From the NCBI GenBank assembly GCA_964572845.1, contig CAZNFX010000001.1, forward strand, positions 1 through 64,000: a stretch of 64,000 nucleotides of DNA, written 5' to 3'. Positions within the stretch are counted from its first letter, which is position 1, and every line of letters starts with the position of its first letter. This document shows, piece by piece, positions 8,443 through 17,935 of this stretch. The stretch is from Bin55 sp964572845. Lineage in GTDB: Bacteria; Pseudomonadota; Gammaproteobacteria; Pseudomonadales; Azotimanducaceae. The notes under the pieces were generated by a model. That model was not told where the DNA came from. It made no database searches and was given only the letters and a program-made list of their open reading frames with translations. Made by a program: the position numbers and the translations under genes.

Positions 8443-9090
8443 CTAAACTTTCGCCATAGTCGACATGTAGTAGCTTCCTATCAGAATGTACAAGACGAAA
8501 GGTACTAGTACGATTATCGTGCTCGTTCCCACACGTTGGGACCCCCAAGACCGAATCCCGTGGATGCTAATCACTACGGTCCAAGGGAGAGCAACGTTCA
8601 ACAGTGCCGCCCAGGGTTGGGCTACTCCCAACCATGTCAGAGGAGCTAGTCCATGTTTGAAATCTACGCCACCGATAAAGACAATCGCTGTAGTTGCAAT
8701 GGACCAGAAGATGATGGGGACAGCCGACCAGCAAGCGAATGCAAACCATCGCCGCCAAGCAATGTCAACTTGAAAGGATTTGCCACCAATCCAGTAATAG
8801 GTAGCAAGAGTCAGCAGACTTAGAATGACACCGAGCACATAAAGAGCTGAAACGACGATTGCATGCGCGGCTCTCGTAGTTCGATCAGTAGTGGCTACTA
8901 GATCCGATTGAAATTGCTGTGTGTTGATCTCAGTTTCGTCGTAGACAGTGTCATCCAAAAACGCTAGCGAGGCGATGCAAATCGATCCGCAAGTCACAAG
9001 CAACGCTAACGGCAAGACTGAAGACGCGTTTTCACGCAACTCAGCAAAAACTTGCTTGGGAAAGAAGAGTATTCGCCACAGTTTGCTCAT
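8443..9090 (-). CDS. Yip1-family integral membrane protein, second copy
   Basis: The 215-residue protein starts MSKLWRILFFPKQVFAELREN, matching the RLYRILISPREIFDEIREKP region of its neighbour. It has the same membrane-helix order (WFAFACW is identical in both copies) but a shorter extracytoplasmic loop. The C-terminal helix contains STIIVLVPFVLYILIGSYY. It lies 24 bases downstream of the flavin monooxygenase gene on the same strand, so it may be co-transcribed with it. An intrinsic terminator separates it from the other copy. Confidence 0.75.
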   Translation of the reverse strand: MSKLWRILFFPKQVFAELRENASSVLPLALLVTCGSICIASLAFLDDTVYDETEINTQQFQSDLVATTDRTTRAAHAIVVSALYVLGVILSLLTLATYYWIGGKSFQVDIAWRRWFAFACWSAVPIIFWSIATTAIVFIGGVDFKHGLAPLTWLGVAQPWAALLNVALPWTVVISIHGIRSWGSQRVGTSTIIVLVPFVLYILIGSYYMSTMAKV

Positions 9091-9114
9091 GGAAAGCGGG
9101 TGATACTCAGTTTC

Positions 9115-10593
9115 TCAGACCGATGTTCCGGCTTGGGAATGCCGTTGCCAAAGAAATTCTGCTGCATCGAATCGACGCATTGTCAAGTAGTAGCGAATAG
9201 TCGAGTGCGGCCAAAGCGTGAAGTTATGATCGTGCGAGTCTGTATACCACGCACCGCAACCGCCAGCGTACACAGTATTTTCTAGATCACTGGCGAGTTG
9301 GGTGTTGAATGCTTCAAAGGCTTCGGTTCGAGGTTCCACGGTCGATAATCGAGCCCGCTTCAGCGTGTTCAGCATCCGCACGATGAACTTCGCTTGCGAC
9401 TCAATCATGAATAGAACCGAGTTGTGCCCGAGCCCGCTGTTTGGTCCGAGTAGGAAGAACAGATTCGGAAACCCAGGAACCATGATCGTTCGGTGGGCAC
9501 GAATGCGGTCCTGCCAAACATTGTCTAGATTGATCCCGGTTCTGCCCACTATCTCGATACTGCGATTCACGGCGAAGGGCTGAAATCCGGTCGCAGCAAC
9601 AATGACATCGAATTCGTGCGCGTCTCCGCCTTCTACTTGGATCCCTCGTTCATTCAAGCATTCAATGTGTCGGGTTTCCAAATCGACATGTGGTTGCATC
9701 AAGGTTGAGTAGTAATCGTCACTCACTAATACTCGTTTGCAGCCTATCGGGAATGCCGGTGTTAATCGTTCACGCAGATCTTCATCCTGAATGGACACCT
9801 CGAGGAACTTGCGTGCCATAGATTCCAGCCATTGGTTGCGCTTACTGCCCCGCTTCACGAACCCACCACGGATCTCCAGCATCCAGTAGATGAACCATCG
9901 ATACAACCGATTAAACCAGGGCCACTTTGCGAATCTCTCCTGGGTTCCCTCTGAGAACGAGAAATCCCTTCTGGGCACCACCCATCCCGGCGTTCTTTGG
10001 AACACAGTCAGGTGGGCTACCTGATCCGCTATAGACGGAGCAATTTGCACAGCTGAAGCGCCAGTACCTATCACTGCTACCCGTTTGCCTTTAACGTCAA
10101 GGCCGGATGGCCACTGCGCGGTATGCACAAACTCGCCACGAAAATCGGCTATGCCCGCAAAGTTGGGAATTGCGGGTATGTGCAATCCGCCAAGTGCGCT
10201 AATGACTACTTGGGCAATGTAGCGAGTTCCATTCTCAACGTCGATATGCCATGCGCTGCCCGCCCACTTCGCACGCCGTACCGTGGCATTGCAGCACACA
10301 TGGTCGGCTAGGTCATACTTGGTAATGAGACCTTCTATGTATTCCTGAATCTCCAGCCCTGGAGAGTACATTCGTGTCCAATTGGGTTTCAAAGCGAATG
10401 AGAAGGAATAAAGGTGCGAGGGCACGTCGCAGGCAACTCCGGGGTATGTGTTTTCACGCCATGTTCCGCCAACCTTCTCCGACTTCTCAAGCACGACAAA
10501 TGAGTCGTACCCGAACTTCTTGAGCTGAATTGCCATACATAGACCCGACATCCCAGCCCCAAGGATTGCGACTTGTACTTCGTGCTTAGTCAT
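9115..10593 (-). CDS. Flavin-containing monooxygenase, Baeyer-Villiger type
   Basis: The 492-residue protein carries an FAD-binding GxGxxG (GAGMSG, residues 12-17) and GGTWRENTYPG at about 42-52. The Baeyer-Villiger fingerprint FxGxxxHxxxWP is present as FRGEFVHTAQWP (151-162), and a second Rossmann motif GTGASA (176-181) binds NADPH. It should insert oxygen next to a ketone, or oxidise heteroatoms, in the cytoplasm. The length fits type I enzymes, slightly short. Substrates of such enzymes include cyclic ketones and steroids; none can be chosen here. It is divergent from the VOC gene. Confidence 0.88.
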   Translation of the reverse strand: MTKHEVQVAILGAGMSGLCMAIQLKKFGYDSFVVLEKSEKVGGTWRENTYPGVACDVPSHLYSFSFALKPNWTRMYSPGLEIQEYIEGLITKYDLADHVCCNATVRRAKWAGSAWHIDVENGTRYIAQVVISALGGLHIPAIPNFAGIADFRGEFVHTAQWPSGLDVKGKRVAVIGTGASAVQIAPSIADQVAHLTVFQRTPGWVVPRRDFSFSEGTQERFAKWPWFNRLYRWFIYWMLEIRGGFVKRGSKRNQWLESMARKFLEVSIQDEDLRERLTPAFPIGCKRVLVSDDYYSTLMQPHVDLETRHIECLNERGIQVEGGDAHEFDVIVAATGFQPFAVNRSIEIVGRTGINLDNVWQDRIRAHRTIMVPGFPNLFFLLGPNSGLGHNSVLFMIESQAKFIVRMLNTLKRARLSTVEPRTEAFEAFNTQLASDLENTVYAGGCGAWYTDSHDHNFTLWPHSTIRYYLTMRRFDAAEFLWQRHSQAGTSV

Positions 10594-10748
10594 TGCGCAA
10601 TAGTCCTTGCCCGCAATTTCCTGCTTGCCAGGGATTCTTCGCCGGCCAATCCTGTGGTCGACACGACGCTTGAATTCGATCGAGTATTGAACCTATCATC
10701 TGTAGCTTGAGTAAATTTGTGCGGAAATTCGGTACCGGGGTAGAACCA

Positions 10749-11159
10749 ATGTCCAACTTATCTATTACCAGTTTAGTTCCAATGATGAATTGCCGAGACG
10801 TACAGGCAGCCATTCAGTTCTATTGTGATGTCTTGGAGTTCCAGGTGCAGGGACGAATGGACGATGTCGGTACATCAGGCTGGGCATCTTTGAAGCGAGA
10901 GAAAGTCGAGCTCATGCTTGCGAGTCCCAGCTATCTACCCACTCCGAATCCCACAGACGGGCGACTATCGGAAGTGCTCTTCTACTTCTACACAGACGAC
11001 GTGGCAAGTCTACGAGAGCACATCGTTCGCAAAGGCTATCCTGTCAGCGACTTTGCCGTAAGGTTCTATCAAATGAAGGAGATTGAACTGACTGATCCGG
11101 AAGGTCACGTATTGATCTTTGGACAGGATACAGATGAACCGCCCACGCCCGAAGATTAA
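10749..11159 (+). CDS. VOC superfamily protein (glyoxalase/bleomycin resistance fold)
   Basis: A 136-residue single VOC module with paired beta-alpha-beta-beta-beta units: LVPMMNCRDVQAAIQFYCDVLEF at the start and ELTDPEGHVLIFGQD at the end. The late Glu (DPEGH) is in the usual metal-ligand position. Members include dioxygenases, isomerases and antibiotic-binding proteins, so the activity is open. The start at 10749 is preferred because a GGGG stretch lies 8-11 bases upstream; an in-frame ATG at 10707 would add 14 unlikely residues. Confidence 0.75.
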   Translation: MSNLSITSLVPMMNCRDVQAAIQFYCDVLEFQVQGRMDDVGTSGWASLKREKVELMLASPSYLPTPNPTDGRLSEVLFYFYTDDVASLREHIVRKGYPVSDFAVRFYQMKEIELTDPEGHVLIFGQDTDEPPTPED

Positions 11160-11396
11160 CGTTGGATACATTGCATAGCTGTCCAATCTCATTCCGTTGC
11201 GGACACTCCTGAGCCCACCTGCTTGAATGCTTTGGGTATCACGCTTATCCGAAAACGAGTCCAGAGTGTGCTTAGGACCGACAAAATGCCATAGACATGC
11301 ACTAATTCGTTCGTCGTTTGTCGAATTTGCTTTACTGTATTGGTCATTTTCAAAATCACATTTGGAATTTGGTCAAAATTGTGTACGCTTTGGGGC

Positions 11397-12602
11397 ATGA
11401 TCTCCCGTGATTTAGCACCACGACTTTTGGATTCAGCAAAAAAATGGCCGTCTTTGACGCTGACAGGGCCGCGTCAGAGTGGCAAAACTACGCTGTGCCG
11501 CGCATTGTTTCCCCGTCATGCTTACTCTTCGCTTGAAGCTCTGGACACACGAGCTTTCGCAAAGGAAGATCCGCGTGCATATTTGGCTCAATTCAAAGGC
11601 GGAGCAATCCTTGACGAGGTGCAACGAGTTCCTGAACTGCTGTCGTACCTGCAGGAGGTCGTAGACAACGATCCAACGCCCGGGCGTTGGATACTTACAG
11701 GTTCGCAAGACTTGGCACTCTTGAATTCGATTGACCAATCTCTTGCTGGACGGACGGCCGTCCACAACCTGCATACACTGACGCACGGTGAAGTGATTCG
11801 ATTCGCCGAACATCCCCAGACAATCGACGAAGCCCTTGTTGCAGGATCGTATCCCGGCGTATTCGACCGTAAGCACGATCCGTCAGACTGGTTTAGTTCC
11901 TATGTTGCAACCTATATAGAACGCGACGTCAGATCGATCACAAACGTCAACGACTTATCTCTATTTGAGAGATTTGTCCGGTTATGTGCAGGTCGAACCG
12001 CACAACCACTTAGTCTTAGGTGCCTAGCTTGGGACTGCGGTGTATCTCAGCCCACAGCAAGAGCTTGGATTGGCATCCTAGAAACTCACTTTCTTGTCTT
12101 TCGCCTCCCGGCATTCCACTCGAATACGCGCAAACGCCTCACAAAAATGCCGAAACTGCATTTCTACGACACTGGCCTGGTTTGTTGGCTTATGGGAATC
12201 CGTACCGAGGAACAACTTCGTGCGCACCCGGTGCGTGGAGCAATCTTCGAGTCATGGATGGTATCTGAGATTGCAAAACACAGAACAAACGCAGGAGTGT
12301 CCCAAGGGCTATCCTTCTATCGAGACAGACGCAAAACCGAGTCCGATCTAATCATCCAGGATGCACAAAACGGCAGGCTTTTGGATGCGAAGTCTGCTTG
12401 CACACCATCACCAAACTTACTGCGGGAGACCAAGCGGGTTCAAAAAAATTTGAGCCGATCCGGGTATCAATTTCCAATTACGGTGGTGTATGACGGCGAC
12501 CAACTACAGTTTCAAGACTCTGACAGTTTTGTGCCCTGGAAGAAACTACATGAATTCGACTGGATTGCCGCTTCAACCAAGCTTCAAGAAAAGACCGGCT
12601 GA
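11397..12602 (+). CDS. AAA-type ATPase with C-terminal DUF4143
   Basis: From the ATG at 11397 (preceded by GGGG) the protein has 401 residues. Walker A is GPRQSGKT (24-31) and Walker B ends in ILDE (71-74). GSQ at about 102 fits the sensor position of AAA_14 ATPases. The C-terminal part contains the DUF4143 pattern: FYDTGLVCWLMG, then GAIFESWMVSEI, then a nuclease-like FYRDRRKTESDLII and LLDAKS. The last two resemble a PD-(D/E)xK core. These proteins are frequent in accessory DNA of bacteria and archaea; their role is unsettled. It stands 418 bases before the McrBC operon. Confidence 0.85.
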   Translation: MISRDLAPRLLDSAKKWPSLTLTGPRQSGKTTLCRALFPRHAYSSLEALDTRAFAKEDPRAYLAQFKGGAILDEVQRVPELLSYLQEVVDNDPTPGRWILTGSQDLALLNSIDQSLAGRTAVHNLHTLTHGEVIRFAEHPQTIDEALVAGSYPGVFDRKHDPSDWFSSYVATYIERDVRSITNVNDLSLFERFVRLCAGRTAQPLSLRCLAWDCGVSQPTARAWIGILETHFLVFRLPAFHSNTRKRLTKMPKLHFYDTGLVCWLMGIRTEEQLRAHPVRGAIFESWMVSEIAKHRTNAGVSQGLSFYRDRRKTESDLIIQDAQNGRLLDAKSACTPSPNLLRETKRVQKNLSRSGYQFPITVVYDGDQLQFQDSDSFVPWKKLHEFDWIAASTKLQEKTG

Positions 12603-13020
12603 CGAGATAGTGGCGTCTTTCCTCTTCTGATGCACAAAAGCCTACCTCTTCGTAACTCTCAAGCTGAGCAATGCTACGCCGCGAAACTTGGAGTCGAAGA
12701 CCAGCATGGAGTAACGTACGAATCTCGTCTTTTCTTGAGCTTGCTTGGCTGAGCTACATACGATATTGCAATCGTGTTCAGAACACATCGACTTGAACCA
12801 AGTCGGATGCCAGGTTTAGTCTCTTCACTCGATATAGGTGCGTCGCATGTAGACTCTTGTAACAGGATAGTCCCACGCATTTGTATTGAATCCCGAAAAG
12901 ACTCTCAGTGTACCTATGGATAATCGACGAGCGCGGGTGCCTCACACAGAGAGAGTGCATCGTGATTGCCACATTAGCCATCAGCCAACGATCGACTTCA
13001 CACCAACAGAGGGTGCTTCG
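12603..13020. other. Intergenic region before mcrB
   Basis: About 418 bases without a convincing gene. An in-frame extension of mcrB reaches back to 12886, but its sequence lacks similarity to the McrB start and the ribosome-binding site favours 13021. The promoter of the restriction operon should be here; a GGATAAT at 12917-12923 is a possible -10 element without a good -35. Confidence 0.4.
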
Positions 13021-16000
13021 ATGGACATAGCCCGAATAGATCAAGCGATTGAATTGTTTAGGAAAACCGTTCCCGACTTCAAGTCGTTTGATGACCCAGG
13101 CTCAACGCTAGAGCACGAGGAACTGGCCTACAAACGGGAACTTGCTGGCGCTTTCCAAGAATTGGGAAACCAGCTCTTGGAAGACAAGAGTCCCGATTTT
13201 GTTGAAGTGTTTCATGTCCTGTTGAAGAAAAAGCTTGTATCAATCAATGCGCCACAAAATCTCGTTGGGTGGCGAGACCGAAGAGCTTTGTTTGATCTAT
13301 TGAAGTCGGAAGAGGTCGCTCGTAATCAGTTTTCTGACCTAACCCGCAAACTGCTGGTTGCAGCGAACGATGGCAGGTCAGTTTGGGCTGCGGTTGATGA
13401 ACTTGTCGAATGGTTAGAGGATCATGAGCTTTCAGCGGCTCAGACCAAAATTTGGCCCACATTGATTTTGAGCCTCTGGCGACCAGACGTGTACATCTTC
13501 ATAAAACCGCGATTCTTCGACGATGTTCTTGAAAAGCTAGGTTTCGAGAAATTGGGAATGGGAACCAGACTCACTGGCAGAACCTATCAACGTGTAATGA
13601 AGGACATGAAGACTGCTAAGAGTCACCTAGCCAATCTTCGCGTTAAGGACTTTATTGAACTTCAGTCTTTGCTGTGGACTATCAATTCATCAAACAGCGC
13701 TACAACCCGAAATTCCATTGTCAATGTGTGGGTCGTGAATGTTCCTAGAACACAATTCACTGCAGTTGATCCCCTTGTCTTGACAATCGAGTTCCCTGGT
13801 CATCAAGATAGTTACGAGCTAAGTCTCAGCTGTGTTGAGAGTCTGCAGACCGGCGATGTTCTCCTCGCACGAGAGCAAGGAACACCAAACCGAATACTCG
13901 GTGAAGGACGGCTGAAGAGCTATGAATTGGCTCAACAAACACTAACCATCGAATTGAGCGATACAACTCTAAACGAAACTACAGTCTCCGCATCGTCCAA
14001 ACTTGGGCCATTGGTTCCTGGACTCGTAAGTGGCCTCGAAACTGATTGGAAGTTCAATGCTACTGAAGCGTGTAGAGAGTATTTGGACAGAACACGAGCT
14101 TGTTACCTCTTGACTTGGAATCCTAGGTTTGGGGGAGAAAGAAGTGCTACTGTGGGATCCGGTCGATTCCGCTTCAGCCTCTCCGAGGTCACAGATTGGA
14201 CATGTCGCAACAAGACCGTCAAACCTGGTGACCCAGTTTATGTTGCGCGACTCGGACAGGAGCTTCCGCGCGGGATTGTTGCTAAAGCTCGGATTCGATC
14301 GGACAGTCAATCAGGAGAGCATTGGGATTCGTCCAAGGCTGGTCAAGTCCAGGATTACGTACTGATCGAGATTGAAGGAATTAGTGACGGACCAACAGAC
14401 CACTACCTGCCTATAACTGATCTAGAGAAGCAATTTCCCGAACAGAAGTGGACACCTCAATCGTCAGGAATAGCTGTTCGACAGCAATATTGTGCCGAAC
14501 TACATCGCATGTGGGACCAGAGATTGCAGGGAGAGTCTTTGCTAGACATCTTTGAACAGTGGCGCAACCTGTCACACCTTGAATACTACAACTGGATTCC
14601 AAGATATCGCGCCACGATCGGAGTGTTTGAGCAAGTACGAAATGCGGGTGACCGACCGAACGTAGACCTCTTTGAGATGATTTGGGAGAATCCAGACAAC
14701 GGAATAGCTGGTACCCGGCGCGGAATGCTTTCGTCAGGTGCTGTAGATCGCTTAAGGGACACTCTTCAGGAACTTACTACCAAAATCCTGCACGAACCCA
14801 CAGACAGCACCTTCGACGAGACAATCAACCGATTCAATGAACTCAAAGACGACCAAGACAGTGGAATCAAGCAAGTACCTGGTTTTCTTATCCGTCGCGC
14901 ATTTGCTGCTTGCAATCCGGAGGAATTGTTTACGATCTGTAGTGACCACCACTTAAACATGTGCGCAGCCTACATCCGAGACAAGTATGGAGAAACAATT
15001 CTCGAAGGCGGCCAAGACAGTTGGATCGTAAAGAACCAAAAACTACGTGAGTACTTTCTTACGAAGGGCATACCAGACTATGACCTAGCGACATTCAACA
15101 CATTTGCTCAATACCTATACTCAAGGCTGAACGAATTGCGAAACAAGAACGGTGGCACAAAGCCCAATGGCGACCCACTACCTCATCCCCGACCAGAGAT
15201 TGAATCAGTCAGCGCTCGCAACGTAATCTTGTACGGTCCACCGGGAACCGGCAAAACCTATACACTGCGAAACAAGTACTTTCCTCAATATACGACGAAT
15301 GTGTCAGCTGTCTCCGAGCAGGATTGGATTGATCGAGTGCTAGATGGCATGAAATGGCGAGAGGTAATTGCTGCAGCACTTTACAGTTCTGGGAACCGCC
15401 CATCGAAAAGTACTGAAATCCTAAACCACAAATACGTTCAAGCGAAAGCACGCCTGCAGGGACACCGCGATCTCTATACAGGTTTCATAGCGTGGTACTT
15501 GCGTAAGCACTCTACGCCGAATTGCCCTCATGTGCATCACTCGAACAGGAGAGAGCCATTGTGGTTTTGGAGAAACGAGGACCAAACATGGATACTCACA
15601 TCAGAGTGGGAAGAGAGCGGCGACGTGGTATTGGACTTTGTGTCGAGGCTCGAGAGCGCTCCACAAGAGGAACACAAGCCTATAGAGAGATTCGAATTTG
15701 TGACCTTCCATCAATCCTACAGCTACGAAGAGTTCGTTGAAGGAATCCGACCCACGCTAGGAGAAACTGAAGACGAGACAGGTGAAGTCTCCTACATACT
15801 TCACAAAGGAGTTTTTCGTCGCATCTGTGAGCGAGCTCGAGCTGATGGCGACGGAAAGCGCTACGCGTTATTCATCGACGAAATAAACCGAGGAAACATC
15901 TCGAAAATTTTCGGCGAATTGATCACGCTCATCGAAGGAGACAAGCGAGAAGGTGCTGACAACGAACTGTCAGTCGTACTTCCCTACTCAGGGGAATCTT

Positions 16001-16542
16001 TCTCTGTGCCAGGAAACTTGGACATTTTCGGCACTATGAACACCGCGGATCGTTCGCTTGCCCACATTGATACCGCATTGAGACGTCGGTTTACTTTCGA
16101 GGAGCTAATGCCCGATCCAGACCTGCTGTCCATCGTTTCGCTCGACGGTCAAGAGATTGACCTGAGGAAAATGCTGCAAGCAATGAACGAGAGTATTGAA
16201 GCACTGTTTGACAGGGAGCATGCTGTGGGCCACGCCTACTTTCTCAAAGGAAAGGGAAAGCTCATCGAAGGGTCAGAGTTGCCCGACCTTTTTCGAAGCA
16301 AGATTATTCCTTTGCTCACTGAATACTTCTTCGATGATTGGTCAAAGGTTCGAAGTGTGCTAGGAGACGACCGAGTTGGAGAGAAAACTGAAACTCAGTT
16401 TGTTCTAGAGGATGAGGTGGCAATTGAAAACAAAGCAACAACGCGAAGTGTTCACAACAAGCATGTGTATAGTCTCAATCAATTAGCTCTCTCAAACCCT
16501 GCCGCCTATCAGAAAATCTATTCAAGAACACTCTCAAACTAG
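13021..16542 (+). CDS. mcrB: McrB-like GTPase subunit of a type IV restriction system, extended N-terminus
   Basis: The 1173-residue protein begins at an ATG with GAGGG seven bases upstream. The C-terminal AAA+ GTPase has Walker A GPPGTGKT (about 737), Walker B LFIDEINRG (about 950-958) and the McrB signature MNTADRSL at about 1006, followed by the arginine-rich ALRRRF. The 700 residues before it are unusual. Residues 1-200 are a helical region of unknown family. A beta-rich part lies at about 235-330. A PUA/EVE-like module lies at about 351-490 (CYLLTWNPRFGG, then GDPVYVARLG, then PRGIVAKARI), which could read modified bases. A helical linker follows. E. coli McrB is much shorter. It cuts modified foreign DNA together with McrC, eight bases downstream. 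Confidence 0.88.
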   Translation: MDIARIDQAIELFRKTVPDFKSFDDPGSTLEHEELAYKRELAGAFQELGNQLLEDKSPDFVEVFHVLLKKKLVSINAPQNLVGWRDRRALFDLLKSEEVARNQFSDLTRKLLVAANDGRSVWAAVDELVEWLEDHELSAAQTKIWPTLILSLWRPDVYIFIKPRFFDDVLEKLGFEKLGMGTRLTGRTYQRVMKDMKTAKSHLANLRVKDFIELQSLLWTINSSNSATTRNSIVNVWVVNVPRTQFTAVDPLVLTIEFPGHQDSYELSLSCVESLQTGDVLLAREQGTPNRILGEGRLKSYELAQQTLTIELSDTTLNETTVSASSKLGPLVPGLVSGLETDWKFNATEACREYLDRTRACYLLTWNPRFGGERSATVGSGRFRFSLSEVTDWTCRNKTVKPGDPVYVARLGQELPRGIVAKARIRSDSQSGEHWDSSKAGQVQDYVLIEIEGISDGPTDHYLPITDLEKQFPEQKWTPQSSGIAVRQQYCAELHRMWDQRLQGESLLDIFEQWRNLSHLEYYNWIPRYRATIGVFEQVRNAGDRPNVDLFEMIWENPDNGIAGTRRGMLSSGAVDRLRDTLQELTTKILHEPTDSTFDETINRFNELKDDQDSGIKQVPGFLIRRAFAACNPEELFTICSDHHLNMCAAYIRDKYGETILEGGQDSWIVKNQKLREYFLTKGIPDYDLATFNTFAQYLYSRLNELRNKNGGTKPNGDPLPHPRPEIESVSARNVILYGPPGTGKTYTLRNKYFPQYTTNVSAVSEQDWIDRVLDGMKWREVIAAALYSSGNRPSKSTEILNHKYVQAKARLQGHRDLYTGFIAWYLRKHSTPNCPHVHHSNRREPLWFWRNEDQTWILTSEWEESGDVVLDFVSRLESAPQEEHKPIERFEFVTFHQSYSYEEFVEGIRPTLGETEDETGEVSYILHKGVFRRICERARADGDGKRYALFIDEINRGNISKIFGELITLIEGDKREGADNELSVVLPYSGESFSVPGNLDIFGTMNTADRSLAHIDTALRRRFTFEELMPDPDLLSIVSLDGQEIDLRKMLQAMNESIEALFDREHAVGHAYFLKGKGKLIEGSELPDLFRSKIIPLLTEYFFDDWSKVRSVLGDDRVGEKTETQFVLEDEVAIENKATTRSVHNKHVYSLNQLALSNPAAYQKIYSRTLSN

Positions 16543-16550
16543 GACTCATA

Positions 16551-17864
16551 ATGCTTTGGGTGGCCGAACACGGGCGTATCTATCGAGGCTACACAAACGA
16601 GAATTTGCCCGATGGTGATCTTCAGCTAGGACAAGACGACTTCGAGTCAGTCCTCGAGTTGCTGGAAGAGACGACTCAACCAGACCTCGGGCCAGTCGTT
16701 CGGTACTCAAGAACAAACGGTCGAGACTGCCTTTCCTTACAGCAATATGTAGGAGTTATCCGAACGACAACTGGTTGCCAGTTCGAAATTCTGCCAAAGC
16801 TGTCCAGATCGACAAATCCTCAGAACGCACGGGAAGTCTTGATCAAGATGCTTGTCGAGCTGGAGGATTCGCCGTTCCGGCAGGGAACTCTGTCGAATCT
16901 CATTGCTCATCGAATGCCGCTCTTCGAGCTCGTGTTGCGACAATTCCTGATCCATGTCGGTGAAATCGTTAGAAAAGGTATTGCCCGCAAGTATGTAGAG
17001 CATCAGGACAACTTGCTTTTTCTGCGAGGAAAGTTGCAGCTGTCAGACCATATCAAGCGAAATGTCGCAATACGCAGCCGACTCTACTGCGAGTTTGACG
17101 AGTACGAGACTGATAGACCAATCAACCGGCTAATCAGGGCTGCATTGGAAATCGTGCAGCGAGAGTCCCAAGACGCACTCAATCAGCAATTGTGCCGAGA
17201 GTTTCTCTTTTGGTTTGATCAAGTACCGGCATCGTTCGATCCACCAAGCGATTTTCGATCCGTGAGACGGGATAGGCATATACAACACTACCAACCAGCA
17301 ATGCCGACCTGTCGTCTGATTCTCGAAGGCCTCAATCCACTAACCCAGAGCGGAGGGAATCGAGCGCTTTCAATGTTGTTTCCGATGAATCGAGTTTTTG
17401 AGGATTATGTCGCTGCCAAACTTGCCCTCATGAGCCCTAAATGGAAGATAAACAGGCAGGTAAGACGACACTCACTGATTGAAAGCCATGCTGGCAACCG
17501 AGTGTTCGGATTGATTCCTGACTTGGAATTGGTGAAAGGTAAAGATCGACTGGTCGCTGACACCAAATGGAAGCTCATTGATCAAAAGGATCGAGCGAAC
17601 AATTACCGCATTTCACAAGGAGATGTCTATCAGTTGTTTGCCTACGCAAAAAAGTACATGGCAACGCAGCCACTCAAACGTGTAATCCTCATTTACCCAC
17701 GATCCGATGAGTTTGATAAGCCTTTGGATCCGTTTTGGTTTCAAGAGCGCGCCGAAGTTCTCTATGTAGTCCCGTATGACTTAGATGCCGACGAACTTAT
17801 GGGTTTTGAGGATATTCTTGCCGACACAGAGCCAAACGTGTTGAAAGCACTTCAATTTGGGTGA
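16551..17864 (+). CDS. mcrC: McrC-like nuclease subunit of a type IV restriction system
   Basis: The 437-residue protein has the McrBC_C domain. The N-terminal part carries the McrB-interaction region with QYVGVIRTTTGCQFEILPK. The C-terminal PD-(D/E)xK nuclease has IPDLEL (Pro323-Asp324) and ADTKWK (Asp337, Lys339), followed by QGDVYQLFAYAKKY. McrC activates the GTPase of McrB and cleaves the DNA. It starts eight bases after mcrB, and the AGGA of its ribosome-binding site overlaps the mcrB stop codon, so the two are one operon. The nuclease core looks intact. Confidence 0.9.
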   Translation: MLWVAEHGRIYRGYTNENLPDGDLQLGQDDFESVLELLEETTQPDLGPVVRYSRTNGRDCLSLQQYVGVIRTTTGCQFEILPKLSRSTNPQNAREVLIKMLVELEDSPFRQGTLSNLIAHRMPLFELVLRQFLIHVGEIVRKGIARKYVEHQDNLLFLRGKLQLSDHIKRNVAIRSRLYCEFDEYETDRPINRLIRAALEIVQRESQDALNQQLCREFLFWFDQVPASFDPPSDFRSVRRDRHIQHYQPAMPTCRLILEGLNPLTQSGGNRALSMLFPMNRVFEDYVAAKLALMSPKWKINRQVRRHSLIESHAGNRVFGLIPDLELVKGKDRLVADTKWKLIDQKDRANNYRISQGDVYQLFAYAKKYMATQPLKRVILIYPRSDEFDKPLDPFWFQERAEVLYVVPYDLDADELMGFEDILADTEPNVLKALQFG

Positions 17865-17935
17865 GCTTTCAAGTACAGGTTGCCAAAAAAGTACTTTCCA
17901 ACAGTGTCGAGCGCTCTGCGAGTGGACGGTAGAAG

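Noticed and set aside
11160..13020. Toxin-antitoxin pair around the DUF4143 gene
   Set aside because: No small paired reading frame with a ribosome-binding site is present on either side.
12778..13044. 88-codon minus-strand frame before mcrB
   Set aside because: Overlaps the mcrB start, rich in Cys/His/Ser without pattern, no start signal.
17865..17935. AAGTAC/GTACTT stem between mcrC and the amidohydrolase
   Set aside because: Only six base pairs with a long loop; too weak to call a terminator.
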